Assembly: GCA_021204405.1 (NCBI GenBank)
Contig: JAJPZJ010000088.1
Location: 1-47,532 of the forward strand
Origin: Tannerellaceae bacterium
GTDB lineage: Bacteria > Bacteroidota > Bacteroidia > Bacteroidales > Tannerellaceae
Direction: 5' to 3'
Length of the DNA: 47,532 nucleotides
The notes beneath the pieces were generated by a model. It did no database searches and was not told the DNA's origin. It saw only the letters and a list, made by a program, of their open reading frames with translations. Made by a program: the position numbers and the translations under genes. This document shows, one piece after another, positions 1 to 9,106 of the stretch. Every line of letters begins with the position of its first letter. Within the stretch, counting starts at the first letter, position 1.

Positions 1-281
1 TGGGAGAGTGGTTTTCATCACTTCCTCATGGCCTGGCAAGCTGGTTAGGTGAAAATGGGGAAACGTTGAGTGATGGACAGCGGAAAAAGCTGTTGCTGGC
101 GCAAGCGTTACTTAAAGAGCCACAGTTGTTGGTAGTGGATGAACCTACTGCGGGTATCAGTTCCGGAAATGCCATTACTATTTTCCGGAATATCAAACGT
201 CGATATCCAAATCTTACTATCCTGATGGCTACGCATTTAAAAGATTTTGAATGTATGGCTGATAAGGTGGTAAGGATTTAA
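1..281 (+). CDS. ABC transporter ATP-binding protein, C-terminal fragment (CydC/CydD-like)
   Basis: The reading frame is open from the first bases, so the gene starts before the window and only about 92 residues are seen. They contain the ABC signature (LSDGQ), a Walker B segment (LLVVDEPT) with its catalytic glutamate, and the H-loop histidine in MATHL, in the right order and spacing for the second half of a nucleotide-binding domain. The segment before the signature (LASWLGENGET) resembles the region before the signature in CydC/CydD-type exporters that carry thiols out to support cytochrome bd assembly. That subfamily is an inference from a short fragment; the ATPase identity is secure. 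The gene ends in TAA at 279-281. Confidence 0.8.
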   Translation, partial: GEWFSSLPHGLASWLGENGETLSDGQRKKLLLAQALLKEPQLLVVDEPTAGISSGNAITIFRNIKRRYPNLTILMATHLKDFECMADKVVRI

Positions 282-433
282 GAGGATGTTTTCAGGTTTT
301 AAATCCTATATACTGCTTCAGCGTTATTCCAATGTGTACTATAAGGTAGACTTTTGGGTAGCTTCCAAACTCCTCCGGTTTAGAAGGGAAAAACATACTC
401 TAATAGGCTATATGCTGCCAACCTGTTATAAAC

Positions 434-470
434 AAAAAAGTCCCGAAACCTTTTGGATTTCAGGACTTTG
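434..470 (-). terminator. Rho-independent terminator of tRNA-Asp
   Basis: Read on the minus strand, AAAGTCCTGAAA and its near-perfect complement TTTCGGGACTTT form a hairpin followed by a T run. It starts 24 bases after the tRNA 3' end, as expected for termination of the tRNA transcript. Confidence 0.8.
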
Positions 471-493
471 CGCTGTTTTGCTTTCAGATTTTG

Positions 494-567
494 CGGTATG
501 GACGGGACTCGAACCCGCGACCCCCTGCGTGACAGGCAGGTATTCTAACCAGCTGAACTACCACACC
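494..567 (-). tRNA. tRNA-Asp (GTC)
   Basis: The minus strand folds as a complete tRNA of 74 nt. The acceptor stem pairs GGTGTGG with CCATACC (one G-U pair). The anticodon stem CCTGC/GCAGG encloses loop CTGTCAC with anticodon GTC. The T arm is GCGGG-TTCGAGT-CCCGT and the discriminator base is G, as usual for Asp. No CCA is encoded. A good promoter lies upstream and a terminator downstream. Confidence 0.96.
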
Positions 568-602
568 ATTTTTTATTATCGCTCTTCCTCTGAATTGCGA
601 TG

Positions 603-633
603 CAAAGATATGGACATTTTTTGATTCTGCAAC
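603..633 (-). promoter_or_regulatory. Bacteroidetes-type promoter for tRNA-Asp
   Basis: On the minus strand a -7 element TATCTTTG (603-610) is preceded by GTTG (630-633) at a spacing of exactly 19 bases, matching the Bacteroides consensus TTTG-N19-TAnnTTTG with one mismatch. It lies about 36 bases upstream of the tRNA 5' end. Confidence 0.8.
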
Positions 634-672
634 AGTTTGGGGAAGAAATTTATTACAAACCGATAATTTTCC

Positions 673-680
673 TATTTTTG
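673..680 (+). promoter_or_regulatory. Candidate -7 element for the aminotransferase gene
   Basis: TATTTTTG fits the TAnnTTTG -7 consensus and lies 22 bases before the start codon at 703. No good TTTG is present 19 bases upstream, so the call rests on one element only. Confidence 0.4.
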
Positions 681-702
681 TAATAACATAAATAAAGATA
701 TC

Positions 703-2033
703 ATGAAAAACACTCCGGTAGATTACCTGAAAACCAAAGAGGTAATTGCCAGTTACGGGCTGGCGGACTTCGGAAAAGCTACTATACGTGAAGTAGTAGC
801 AATCTCTAACCAATTGGAACAATTAACACAAACGGAATTTATCCATATGGAAATGGGAGTTCCGGGACTAAAACCTTCACAGGTAGGGGTAGATGCTGAA
901 ATAGAAGCATTAAAAACGGGATTGCTTCTGTTTATCCGAATATAAATGGTATTCCTGAACTTAAAGAAGAGGCTACCCGGTTTATTAAGGCATTTATTGA
1001 TATAGAGGTGGATGCTGAATGTTGCGTTCCTGTAACAGGATCTATGCAAGGTACATACGCATCTTTCCTGACTGCCGGACAGTGCTATGGTGGAAAAGAT
1101 ACGATCCTGTTTATCGATCCTGGCTTTCCGGTACAGAAACAGCAGATCACCGTAATGGGCTACCAGTATGAATCATTTGATGTATATGAATACCGGGGAG
1201 CCAAACTGGAAGCCAAACTGGAAACATTTCTTTCCAAAGGGACTATTGCGGCACTCGTCTATTCAAATCCGAATAATCTGGCCTGGTTCTGCCTGACAGA
1301 GGAAGAGCTACGGATTGTAGCGAAGCTGGCTGATAAATATGATGTAATCGTGATTGAAGACCTGGCATATTTTGCCATGGATTTCCGGAAAGAGCTGGGT
1401 ACTCCTTTCCTGCCCCCTTACCAGCCAAGTATTGCTCATTATACGGATAATTATATTTTACAGATATCAGGTTCAAAAGCATTCAGCTATGCCGGACAGC
1501 GGATTGGGGTTACTGCTATTTCTAATAAGTTATACCATAGGGCTTATCCGGGACTAACGCAGCGGTACGGAGGCGGTACGTTTGGTACTGTTTATATCCA
1601 CCGGGTGTTATATGCGCTTTCGTCAGGCACCAGCCATTCTGCCCAGTATGCTTTGGCTGCCATGTTCAAAGCTGCTTCAGACGGGACTTTCGACTTTGTT
1701 TCGGAACTCAGGGAATATGGCTGGAGGGCAGAGCGGCTAAAGAAAATTTTTACAGATTATGGTTTCAGTATTGTTTATGATCGTGACTTGGAAAAGCCTA
1801 TTGTCGATGGTTTCTATTTTACTATTTCTTATCCGGATATGACAGGGAGTGAATTGATGGAGGAGTTTATCTATTATGGTATTAGTACTATTTCACTTAG
1901 TACAACTGGGAGTAACCAGGAGGGTTTGCGGGCCTGTACTTCATTTATTAAACCTAACCAGTACGATTTGCTGGAAGAAAGATTAAAGTTATTTAAGACA
2001 AATAATCCTATCAGTAGCCGGATGACACGGTAA
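703..2033 (+). pseudogene. Class I/II PLP-dependent aminotransferase, single-base frameshift
   Basis: This is a fold-type I PLP aminotransferase. The cofactor lysine lies in a typical SGSKAFSYAGQRIG motif and is preceded by a conserved NPNN loop (YSNPNNLAW) and an IVIEDLAY segment. The N-terminal 71 residues are in one frame and the rest, from KNGIASVYPNING onward, in another. The shift falls in an A5 run (912-916); six A would join the frames into a protein of about 443 residues. No translation start in the second frame would restore the N-terminus, so the product is broken as written. A similar aminotransferase beside yqgE is, from memory, common in Bacteroidales; the substrate cannot be told. 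One missing base in an A run could be a sequencing error. Confidence 0.85.
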
Positions 2034-2131
2034 TTTTCATAATAAGATAAAATATCGAGCTGTTTTTTGTTTGTTAAAATCAAAACACTTACATTGTAAC
2101 TGATTTGACTACTTACTTAATTACCTAATCA

Positions 2132-2728
2132 ATGGCTACTTACAAAAATATCTTCAAGATCACTCATAATAATTTATCTCCGAACCCGGGAAATATACTT
2201 ATTTCTGAGCCCTTTTTGCAGGACGTATATTTTCAACGCGCTGTAGTGTTGCTGGTAAAACATGACCGAGAGGGATCAATGGGATTTGTACTGAATAAAA
2301 AGACGGAATTGCTGGTAAATAACTTCTTCGAAGAGTTAAAAGATCTGCCGGACTTGCCTATTTACCTGGGAGGTCCCGTGAGCTCCAACAAGCTATTCTT
2401 TATTCATTCCCTTGGCGAGCACATGATCCCCGGTTCGAAACGAATCAATGACCGGCTGTTTTTTGATGGTGACTTTGATGTATTAAAAGAATATATGCTT
2501 AGCGGACAACTGGTAAAGGGGAAAATTAAGTTTTTCCTGAACTATTCGGGTTGGACTGACGGGCAGTTACGTACTGAGATCGACCATAACTCGTGGATGG
2601 TAGGTAATGCTACTAACCGAAATGTGATGCAGGCAGACGGAGAGTCTTTCTGGAAACTTTCCCTTGAATTACTGGGCGGACGTTATAAAACCTGGATCAA
2701 CTTTCCTAAAGATCCCTGTATGAATTGA
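2132..2728 (+). CDS. yqgE: YqgE/AlgH (UPF0301) family protein
   Basis: The 198-residue product has the hallmark UPF0301 pattern: an early GNILISEP segment, then REGSMGFVLNKK, the loop LPIYLGGPV, and GYSGWTDGQL late (seen here as NYSGWTDGQL). Length matches the family. The biochemical role is not established; it is a soluble cytoplasmic protein found in most Gram-negative bacteria and often named a putative transcriptional regulator. It starts about 100 bases after the aminotransferase, on the same strand, and ends TGA TAA. The reading frame is intact. Confidence 0.93.
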   Translation: MATYKNIFKITHNNLSPNPGNILISEPFLQDVYFQRAVVLLVKHDREGSMGFVLNKKTELLVNNFFEELKDLPDLPIYLGGPVSSNKLFFIHSLGEHMIPGSKRINDRLFFDGDFDVLKEYMLSGQLVKGKIKFFLNYSGWTDGQLRTEIDHNSWMVGNATNRNVMQADGESFWKLSLELLGGRYKTWINFPKDPCMN

Positions 2729-2793
2729 TAATCAGCCACGGGAGATACAAAAAATTTAGTAAGAAATATAAAGGTCTCTAAAATAAAACCTTA

Positions 2794-2903
2794 CCAGTTT
2801 TGCCCACGCAGGTGGGAACCGCAAAGGAAGAGACGGTTTTCTTATTACTAAAGGGTTGAAACGGCCAGTTCTCATGCGATCCCCGCCTGCGCGGGCAACT
2901 GGG
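2794..2903. repeat. Interspersed terminal-inverted-repeat element, family A copy 1
   Basis: Two arms (about 2794-2822 and 2873-2903) are imperfect inverted copies built on GCCCACGCAGGTGGGAACC and GATCCCCGCCTGCGCGGGC, separated by about 50 bases of AT-richer DNA. The same architecture recurs at 30391-30490 and 37168-37264. This copy is the most diverged, with several arm mismatches and two extra T in the left arm. It carries no gene. It lies between yqgE and the convergent GNAT gene. Confidence 0.75.
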
Positions 2904-2924
2904 GTTATCCGTACAGTAGACTGC

Positions 2925-3452
2925 TTATAAACGGTTTATCTTTTGCATGACGATTACATCCGTATATCCTTCCTGAGTCACAATCCATTCAACCAGTGTG
3001 CCTGTTACCTTAAAGCCGCAGCGGTTAAATAGTTTTTGGCTAGCGGTATTACCAACCGGGACATGGACATATAATTGGTGACATTTCAGCATCTTAAATG
3101 CATATCCGGTAAGGAGTTCCAATGCCTGGGTAGCTAGTCCCCGCTTTTGGTACCGGGGATCAATAAGAATACCTATACCGGCACGATGGTGGTGAGGTTC
3201 GAATCCATAGAGGTCTATGGTACCCACGGGTAAGTTATTCCTTTTGCATTCAATCATTAAACGTAACTGACGGGCTTCGAAAATATCACTGCCGGAAAAG
3301 GCTATATACTCTTTCAGGATATAGCGGGAATAAGGGGCAAGAGTAGATCCCAGACTCCAGAGTGAAGCATCGTTTTCCCAGCAGTAAAGGGCTTCAAGGT
3401 CTTCCGGTTCGAGTGCACGCAGGTGTATCTGCTGATTTTCCAGGATAGGCAT
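2925..3452 (-). CDS. GNAT family N-acetyltransferase (RimL/SpeG-like)
   Basis: A 175-residue protein with the GNAT fold pattern. It starts with the HLRALEPEDLEALYCWEND segment typical of the RimL-type acetyltransferases. The acetyl-CoA motif A appears as IGILIDPRYQKRGLATQAL (Q/R-x-x-G-x-A), followed by NTASQKLFNRCGF, the motif B asparagine and C-terminal strand. Such enzymes acetylate protein N-termini, polyamines or small molecules; the acceptor cannot be predicted. It is the last gene of the long minus-strand core block and begins 13 bases after the glycosyltransferase stop codon. Frame intact. Confidence 0.9.
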   Translation of the reverse strand: MPILENQQIHLRALEPEDLEALYCWENDASLWSLGSTLAPYSRYILKEYIAFSGSDIFEARQLRLMIECKRNNLPVGTIDLYGFEPHHHRAGIGILIDPRYQKRGLATQALELLTGYAFKMLKCHQLYVHVPVGNTASQKLFNRCGFKVTGTLVEWIVTQEGYTDVIVMQKINRL

Positions 3453-3465
3453 TTTCTTTTCCGGT

Positions 3466-4641
3466 TTATTTGTCGGGCGATATTAATTGCCCTGCATATT
3501 TATTATAAATATGGTAAGTTACTTTTTTATTTACCATTTTGTCCATATATAAAAGCATCTGCTCAAAGCGGACATCGGGATAGCAGAAGGCAAAGTCGGT
3601 AAACCCTTTCATCTGGTTACGGCGGCAGATAGCATCCATTACACGGTCTTCATCCAGATCCCAAAGGTTAATATATTCCAGTTGAGGCATTCGTTTCCGG
3701 CAAGCCTTTTTGATAGCCGGGAAATTTTCTTCGTGGCAGTGGATGAGTATGCGGCGATGGTTCCCTTTTCTTTTTTTATTGCGGCCCAATAAACCCAGGC
3801 ATGCGGCTACAGAGGTACGTCCGGTAATAGCCAGCCGGATAAAGAAACTACTAAGCCAACCGGATTTAGGATAGTATTTTTTAAAAAAGATCAACATAGC
3901 CCCATAAAAAGCTTTGATATATTTGATATCATTATGCCGGGTACTTTCGCCTTTATAATGAAGGATACGTTCGGGTATATAGTAGTTTTTGTAGCCTCCC
4001 TGACAGATCCGATAGGAAAGGTCGATATCTTCGCCATACATAAAAAAGGCCTCATCCAGTAATCCCACTTTCTCCAGTGCTTCATAGCGTAATAACATAA
4101 AGGCACCTGCCAATACCTCAACTTTATGGGTTTTATTTTCGTCGAGATAACACAGGTTGTAACGGGCGTACCGGGGGGAATGGGGAAAAAGACGGGAAAG
4201 ACCGAATATTTTGCAGAATGAATTCCAGGGTGAGGGAAAACTCCGCTTGCTCTCGATCAGAAACATGCCGTGGCCATCCATCATCTTCACCCCTACTCCA
4301 CCCGCCTGAGGATGTTCATCCATAAAATAGCACAGGGAGCGCAGGCAGTCTTCACCAATCAGGGTATCGGGGTTCAAGAGCAGGACATATTCTCCGGTGC
4401 ATTGCCGGATAGCCTGGTTGTTGGCTACGGCAAAGCCTGGGTTGTCTTTATTGGCAATAAAAGCTACTTCCGGAAAGCGGGGTTCCAGATAGGCAACTGA
4501 ACCATCAGATGAATTATTATCCACCACAAATATTTCAGCTTCCATACCTGCCAGTGCCGCACGTACAGACCAAAGGCATTGTTCTACAAAATATTTTACA
4601 TTGTAGTTAACAATAATAATAGATAGCTTTTTATCAGACAT
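3466..4641 (-). CDS. Glycosyltransferase family 2
   Basis: A 391-residue GT-A type glycosyltransferase. It opens with SIIIVNYNVKYFVEQCL, has VVDNNSSDGS for nucleotide binding, and the metal-binding region is read in LLLNPDTLI. A YGEDIDLSYRICQGG segment (acceptor and catalytic region) follows near residue 205. Family members of this subgroup usually transfer rhamnose or a related sugar to a surface glycan. The last 120 residues are less conserved. The gene lies 49 bases downstream of recR and upstream of the GNAT gene, on the same strand. The frame is intact. Confidence 0.9.
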   Translation of the reverse strand: MSDKKLSIIIVNYNVKYFVEQCLWSVRAALAGMEAEIFVVDNNSSDGSVAYLEPRFPEVAFIANKDNPGFAVANNQAIRQCTGEYVLLLNPDTLIGEDCLRSLCYFMDEHPQAGGVGVKMMDGHGMFLIESKRSFPSPWNSFCKIFGLSRLFPHSPRYARYNLCYLDENKTHKVEVLAGAFMLLRYEALEKVGLLDEAFFMYGEDIDLSYRICQGGYKNYYIPERILHYKGESTRHNDIKYIKAFYGAMLIFFKKYYPKSGWLSSFFIRLAITGRTSVAACLGLLGRNKKRKGNHRRILIHCHEENFPAIKKACRKRMPQLEYINLWDLDEDRVMDAICRRNQMKGFTDFAFCYPDVRFEQMLLYMDKMVNKKVTYHIYNKYAGQLISPDK

Positions 4642-4690
4642 GCTATAAGGTATTATGTAAGGGTTTCAGGCAACTCATATACTAACAGAA

Positions 4691-5314
4691 TTATATCTTG
4701 ATCGAGTCGTTAAAGCTGGTACGATTCAGGATAGAACGTCCCAGTGTGATCTCGTCGGCATATTCGATTTCATCGCCAATGGATACGCCACGTGCGATGA
4801 CAGATACTTTTACATCGTAAGCAGCCAGTTTACGATAAATAAAAAAGTTCGTAGTATCTCCCTCCATAGTAGTACTGAGCGCAAGGATCACCTCCTTCAC
4901 TTCGCCACTAGCTACCCGCCGGATAAGGCTGTCTATTTCCAGGTCGCCGGGTCCGATACCATCGATGGGCGAGATAATCCCACCCAATACATGGTACACC
5001 CCCCGGAACTGCCCGGTATTTTCGATGGCCATTACCTCCTTAATATTTTCTACGACACATACCAGGGAATGGTCGCGGTTGGTATCGGCACAGATGGCAC
5101 AGGTCTCATCGTCGCAAATATTATGACATACCTTGCAGTATTGTACATCACGCCGCAGGTCGAGCAGGGCAGATGCAAAATTCTCAGTATATTCGACATC
5201 CCGGCGTAGCATATAAAGGGCCAGCCGGAGAGCTGTTTTACGTCCTACTCCCGGCAGGGAGGCGAGTTCGTTTACAGCATTTTCTAACAATGTGGATGGA
5301 TATTTACGACTCAT
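4691..5314 (-). CDS. recR: Recombination mediator RecR
   Basis: A 207-residue RecR of normal length. Residues 11-31 form the helix-hairpin-helix ([16 protein letters not shown]). A zinc finger uses C60, C63, C72 and C75. A Toprim domain starts near residue 83 (LVCVVEN) and includes [19 protein letters not shown] and the late [14 protein letters not shown]. RecR works with RecO (and RecF) to load RecA on SSB-coated single-strand DNA during gap repair. It sits 24 bases downstream of ridA in a minus-strand run of housekeeping genes, and the frame is intact. Confidence 0.97.
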   Translation of the reverse strand: MSRKYPSTLLENAVNELASLPGVGRKTALRLALYMLRRDVEYTENFASALLDLRRDVQYCKVCHNICDDETCAICADTNRDHSLVCVVENIKEVMAIENTGQFRGVYHVLGGIISPIDGIGPGDLEIDSLIRRVASGEVKEVILALSTTMEGDTTNFFIYRKLAAYDVKVSVIARGVSIGDEIEYADEITLGRSILNRTSFNDSIKI

Positions 5315-5338
5315 AATTCCTTTGTTTCTTTAATTCCG

Positions 5339-5719
5339 TTATGCTTTAATAGCGATCACTTCGATCTCTACCAGGGCATTTTTAGGAAGGGTCTTTACGG
5401 CTACTGCCGAACGAGCCGGGAAAGCACCGATAAATTGGGCTGCATAGACTTCATTCATCGAAACAAAGTCGTTCATATCAGCTAAGAATACAGTTGTTTT
5501 CACTACATCATCGATTGTATAACCGGCTTCTTCCAGGATAGCCCGGATGTTTTTAAAAGCCTGGTAGGTTTGTGCCGGAACATCGGCTCCTGCGAATTCG
5601 CTGGTTGCCGGGTCGAGCCCCAACTGTCCTGACATATAAAGAATATTCCCTACCTGTACTGCCTGGCTGTAAGGACCGATAGCAGCCGGTGCATTTGTTG
5701 TTGCTATTACTTTTTTCAT
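5339..5719 (-). CDS. ridA: RidA family reactive enamine/imine deaminase
   Basis: The 126-residue protein has the full RidA (YjgF/YER057c/UK114) signature: APAAIGPYSQAVQVG near the N-terminus, LYMSGQLGLDPAT, a central KTTVFLADMNDF, and FPARSAVAVKTLPKNALVEIEVIAI at the C-terminus, including the active-site arginine in PARS and the conserved glutamate in VEIE. It hydrolyses reactive 2-aminoacrylate and related imines released by PLP enzymes, protecting other PLP enzymes. It is a small cytosolic protein, normally trimeric. It lies between rlmB and recR with 18- and 24-base gaps, consistent with co-transcription. Confidence 0.96.
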   Translation of the reverse strand: MKKVIATTNAPAAIGPYSQAVQVGNILYMSGQLGLDPATSEFAGADVPAQTYQAFKNIRAILEEAGYTIDDVVKTTVFLADMNDFVSMNEVYAAQFIGAFPARSAVAVKTLPKNALVEIEVIAIKA

Positions 5720-5737
5720 TTTCCTGTTTTTTTATAA

Positions 5738-6496
5738 TTAAAATACTTGTTGTTCCATTTGTTCCATTCGTTGGCGTACTACCTCGTATACAAGGATAGA
5801 AGTAGCTACCGATACGTTAAGTGAACCAATCGTACCGAACTGTGGTATTTTTACCATTTGGTCGCAGATACGAAGATTGTCCATAGAAACACCTGTATCT
5901 TCGGCACCCATTACAATGGCAACCGGGCCATCATAAGTAACACCGGTATAATTGATGGTTGCCTTTTCTGTTGCAGCAACAACCTGCACACCACTATCTT
6001 TCAAAAAGCGGATCGCCTGGTTTATGCTTTGCTCCTTACATACAGGTATAACATGTAAAGCCCCGGCAGATGTTTTGATTGCATCGGCATTTACCGTTAC
6101 ACTACCTTTGGAGGGGATCACAATCGCATCCACACCTGCACATTCACAGGTACGTGCAATAGCTCCGAAGTTACGTACATCGGTGATACCATCCAGCAGT
6201 ACAATAAAGGGACTTTTACCTTGTTCGTATACAAAAGGAATAATATCTTCCAGCTTCTGATAGGTAATGGCCGGAATAAAGGCTATTACTCCCTGGTGGT
6301 TCTTCCGGGTAAAGCGGTCGAGTCGCTCGGCCGGTACCCGTTGTACCGGGATGTCTGTACCTTTCAGTACACTGAACAGTTCTTTGGAAAGGTCACTTTG
6401 CAGTTCACACCTGACCAGTATTTTATCGATTTCCTTTCCAGCCTGTACAGCTTCGATAACGGCACGGATACCGAATATCATTTCATTTTCTTTCAT
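5738..6496 (-). CDS. rlmB: 23S rRNA (guanosine-2'-O-)-methyltransferase, TrmH/RlmB family
   Basis: A 252-residue SPOUT methyltransferase. The N-terminal substrate-binding domain (IFGIRAVIEAVQAG onward) is followed by the SpoU domain with motif 1 (DGITDVRNFGAIARTCECAG), motif 2 (IVMGAEDTGVS) and motif 3 (IPQFGTIGSLNVSVATSIL), which together form the knotted SAM site. RlmB methylates G2251 of 23S rRNA in E. coli; TrmH-type tRNA methylation cannot be excluded from sequence alone. It is between recN and ridA on the same strand, frame intact. Confidence 0.93.
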   Translation of the reverse strand: MKENEMIFGIRAVIEAVQAGKEIDKILVRCELQSDLSKELFSVLKGTDIPVQRVPAERLDRFTRKNHQGVIAFIPAITYQKLEDIIPFVYEQGKSPFIVLLDGITDVRNFGAIARTCECAGVDAIVIPSKGSVTVNADAIKTSAGALHVIPVCKEQSINQAIRFLKDSGVQVVAATEKATINYTGVTYDGPVAIVMGAEDTGVSMDNLRICDQMVKIPQFGTIGSLNVSVATSILVYEVVRQRMEQMEQQVF

Positions 6497-6529
6497 TAAT
6501 CCTGTTATCTATTATTATATATGTTCTTA

Positions 6530-8194
6530 TTAGTTTCGCATTCCCAGCAGGTCTTTCGCATTGGCCACAGAAGCATCTGTGAGGGAAGCACCGCTGAGCA
6601 TACGGGCTACTTCGGTAATGCGTTCTTCGGCTGTAAGCTGCCGGATACGGGTAACGGTTTGTTCGTCTATATCCTGTTTATAGACAAAATAATGGGCTTT
6701 CCCTTTGGATGCGATCTGTGGCAGGTGGGTAATGGCCAGTACCTGCATTTGTGTACCCAGTTGTTTCATGATCTCTCCCATTTTATCGGCAATATCTCCT
6801 GATACACCTGTATCAACCTCATCAAATATAATAGCCGGTAATGCGGTAAAACCGGCAATCATTGCTTTGATACAGAGCATCAGTCGCGATATTTCTCCTC
6901 CGGAAGCAATCTGTGCTACCGGCTGGGGAATACCATTTTTATTGGCTGAGAAAAGAAACTGGATATCGTCCATACCATCTGTTCCCGGAGCTATCCGGGG
7001 CTGTATGGATACATCCAGGCGGGCATTGGGTATCCCCAGGGGGGCTACCATACCAGCCAGCCGGCTGGCTAATGAGTGGGCCGCTTGCTTCCGACGTTCT
7101 GTGAGCCGGGTGGCGACCTTTATCAGTTGCCGGTAAGCTTCATCCCGTTGGTGCTCCAGTGCGGCAATTTGTTCGTCAAATGAATCTATTTCCTGTAATT
7201 GTAAAATAAATTTATCCTGTAAAGCCAGCAGTTCTTCCAGCGAGGAGACCCGGTGTTTTTGTTGCAGGCTATAAAGAGTATCCAGCCGGTTACTTACCCA
7301 TTCCATTCGTTCAGGATTAAATTCAATATCTTCTTTCAGGATATCGGTTTCCGATGCCAGGTCGTTCAGGTCGATATAGGCAGAGCGGAGCCGGTCGGCT
7401 ATTTCTTTGGCTTTCGGGAAATAACGTTCCAGGCTATCGGTTGCCATTAATGCTTCTTTTAATACCCGGACAGCTCCCATGTCGTCTCCATTAAGTAAAC
7501 CGTTCACTTTATAGAGAGTTCCTTTAATCTCTTCCGCATGCGAAAGGGTTTCAAGTTCCTGCTCCAGTTCTTCCTGTTCACCGGGTTGCAGGCGGGCATC
7601 GGTAAGTTGTTCAAGCTGAAAACATACATAGTCTTCCTCCTGTTTGGTACGGACGGCCTTTTCCTGCAATTGAACTAACGCTTTCTTATGGAACTGGTAT
7701 TGGTGGTATATTTTTTGATATTCTTCCAACACCGGTGTATTTTCGGCTATGACATCTGTTACTCTAAGCTGAAAACGGTTATCTCCCAGCAGTAAATTCT
7801 GGTGTTGGGAGTGGATATCGATCAGGCGGCTACCCAGCTCTTTCAGTACGGATAAGGAAGCAGGCGAATCGTTTACAAAAGCCCGCGACTTGCCCGAAGC
7901 ATAGAGTTCACGCCTGAGTAAACATGTTTCAGGATCGTACTCAAGATCATGGCTTTCGAAAAATGCAGCCAGCTGGTAAGCTGAGATATCAAAAACGGCT
8001 TCTATAATACACTTATCGGCTGTGTTCTTTATACTTTTCCCGTCTGCCCGCTGTCCTAATACAAGTCCGAGGGCACCCAAAATAATGGATTTTCCGGCTC
8101 CGGTCTCTCCGGTTATTACTGAAAAACCATTTTCAAACCGGATATCCAGTTTATCGATCAGTACATAATTACGTATGTATAAAGATTTCAGCAT
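6530..8194 (-). CDS. recN: DNA repair protein RecN
   Basis: A full-length (554-residue) SMC-like ATPase. Walker A is GETGAGKS at residues 29-36; the signature SGGEISRLML and Walker B with AIIFDEVDTGVSG are in the last quarter, with a long coiled-coil middle rich in Q, E and L (about residues 155-370). RecN helps hold and align DNA ends in double-strand break repair. The downstream neighbour is rlmB; the upstream neighbour, DUF4835, ends 5 bases before the RecN start codon, so the genes are likely co-translated. No frame lesion over 1.7 kb, which matters when judging the lesions elsewhere. Confidence 0.97.
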   Translation of the reverse strand: MLKSLYIRNYVLIDKLDIRFENGFSVITGETGAGKSIILGALGLVLGQRADGKSIKNTADKCIIEAVFDISAYQLAAFFESHDLEYDPETCLLRRELYASGKSRAFVNDSPASLSVLKELGSRLIDIHSQHQNLLLGDNRFQLRVTDVIAENTPVLEEYQKIYHQYQFHKKALVQLQEKAVRTKQEEDYVCFQLEQLTDARLQPGEQEELEQELETLSHAEEIKGTLYKVNGLLNGDDMGAVRVLKEALMATDSLERYFPKAKEIADRLRSAYIDLNDLASETDILKEDIEFNPERMEWVSNRLDTLYSLQQKHRVSSLEELLALQDKFILQLQEIDSFDEQIAALEHQRDEAYRQLIKVATRLTERRKQAAHSLASRLAGMVAPLGIPNARLDVSIQPRIAPGTDGMDDIQFLFSANKNGIPQPVAQIASGGEISRLMLCIKAMIAGFTALPAIIFDEVDTGVSGDIADKMGEIMKQLGTQMQVLAITHLPQIASKGKAHYFVYKQDIDEQTVTRIRQLTAEERITEVARMLSGASLTDASVANAKDLLGMRN

Positions 8195-8199
8195 AGGAA

Positions 8200-9099
8200 T
8201 TAGTTTTTAAGTGGTTCCAGCCGGGTAGTCTGGGTAGGAAACAGGTTGGTAAGCATTTTATAGCCGGCCTGTTTTTCCGTAACAGTTGCTTTAGAGTAGA
8301 TGGCAATTACTTCATCCAGCTTACTGTCTACAAACATTTGTAACAGGATGGAATTAGGACGGGCACTCCGGAGTTCTTCAAGTGCCGGAAGTACTTCCAG
8401 CACAGTGGTCCGGCCACGGTCGGGATTGGCAGCCATCTCGTCCAGTCCCCAGCGGTGGTAAGTATACCACATATCACGGAAGATATCGGCGGTATTTTCT
8501 GTCAGTGCTGTGGACACGGCATGGCGGTTACGGTTACTTTCAAATGCACGCCAACCGGTCCATGCCGACTGCGATTGTGCCAGATTCACAATTTGCTGAG
8601 CCTGTTGGTGAAAAGCCGTGCCGCCACGCGGGGAGAAACTGTCAAAATCAAGCCCCAAGATAGTATAAATATAGAAGGTGATAGTAGCTACCAGGTTATT
8701 ATCCAACGTATATTCATTATATTCCAGAGGTTCATATTCGGTATAGTCGAAATCGAGTTGGGTATCCCGGTAGTTGATCAACGTTGTAGTATAGGCCGAG
8801 TTATACACCGGACGGCGTGCCTGTACCTGAAGTTCAGCACGGAAACTGTTATCGGAAGACATTTCATTCACAATAATCAGGAAGGTACAATCAATCCGTT
8901 CGTTAATACCAAAGGTGGCATCTGTCCACTGTTTGGTATTGATAAAGTTATTTAGTGCACGTTCCAGTGTTGCGAAGACGGTGCGGTTGCCTTCGATCTT
9001 ATCACTATTGACCGTAAGGGTAGCATTCAGTTCCTGTGCATTACTATCCGGCACAAAAAACAACACCACTAAAATCAGAAATAACAGTTTTTTTATCAT
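8200..9099 (-). CDS. DUF4835 family protein (PorD-like, type IX secretion associated)
   Basis: A 299-residue exported protein. The N-terminus is a signal peptide (lysines, then LLFLILVVLFFVPDSNAQ with cleavage after the AQ region). The body has QELNATLTVNSDKI and later LGLDFDSFSPRGGTAF and the conserved end KAGYKMLTNLFPTQTTRL, which fit the Bacteroidetes DUF4835 family. To my knowledge this family includes PorD, linked to type IX protein secretion; I am moderately sure of that link. Its position between coaBC and recN is a recurring arrangement in Bacteroidetes. Frame intact. Confidence 0.85.
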   Translation of the reverse strand: MIKKLLFLILVVLFFVPDSNAQELNATLTVNSDKIEGNRTVFATLERALNNFINTKQWTDATFGINERIDCTFLIIVNEMSSDNSFRAELQVQARRPVYNSAYTTTLINYRDTQLDFDYTEYEPLEYNEYTLDNNLVATITFYIYTILGLDFDSFSPRGGTAFHQQAQQIVNLAQSQSAWTGWRAFESNRNRHAVSTALTENTADIFRDMWYTYHRWGLDEMAANPDRGRTTVLEVLPALEELRSARPNSILLQMFVDSKLDEVIAIYSKATVTEKQAGYKMLTNLFPTQTTRLEPLKN

Positions 9100-9106
9100 T
9101 ACAATA

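Noticed and set aside
286..624. Open frame of 112 residues
   Set aside because: It runs across the tRNA-Asp terminator and the tRNA itself and has no family resemblance.
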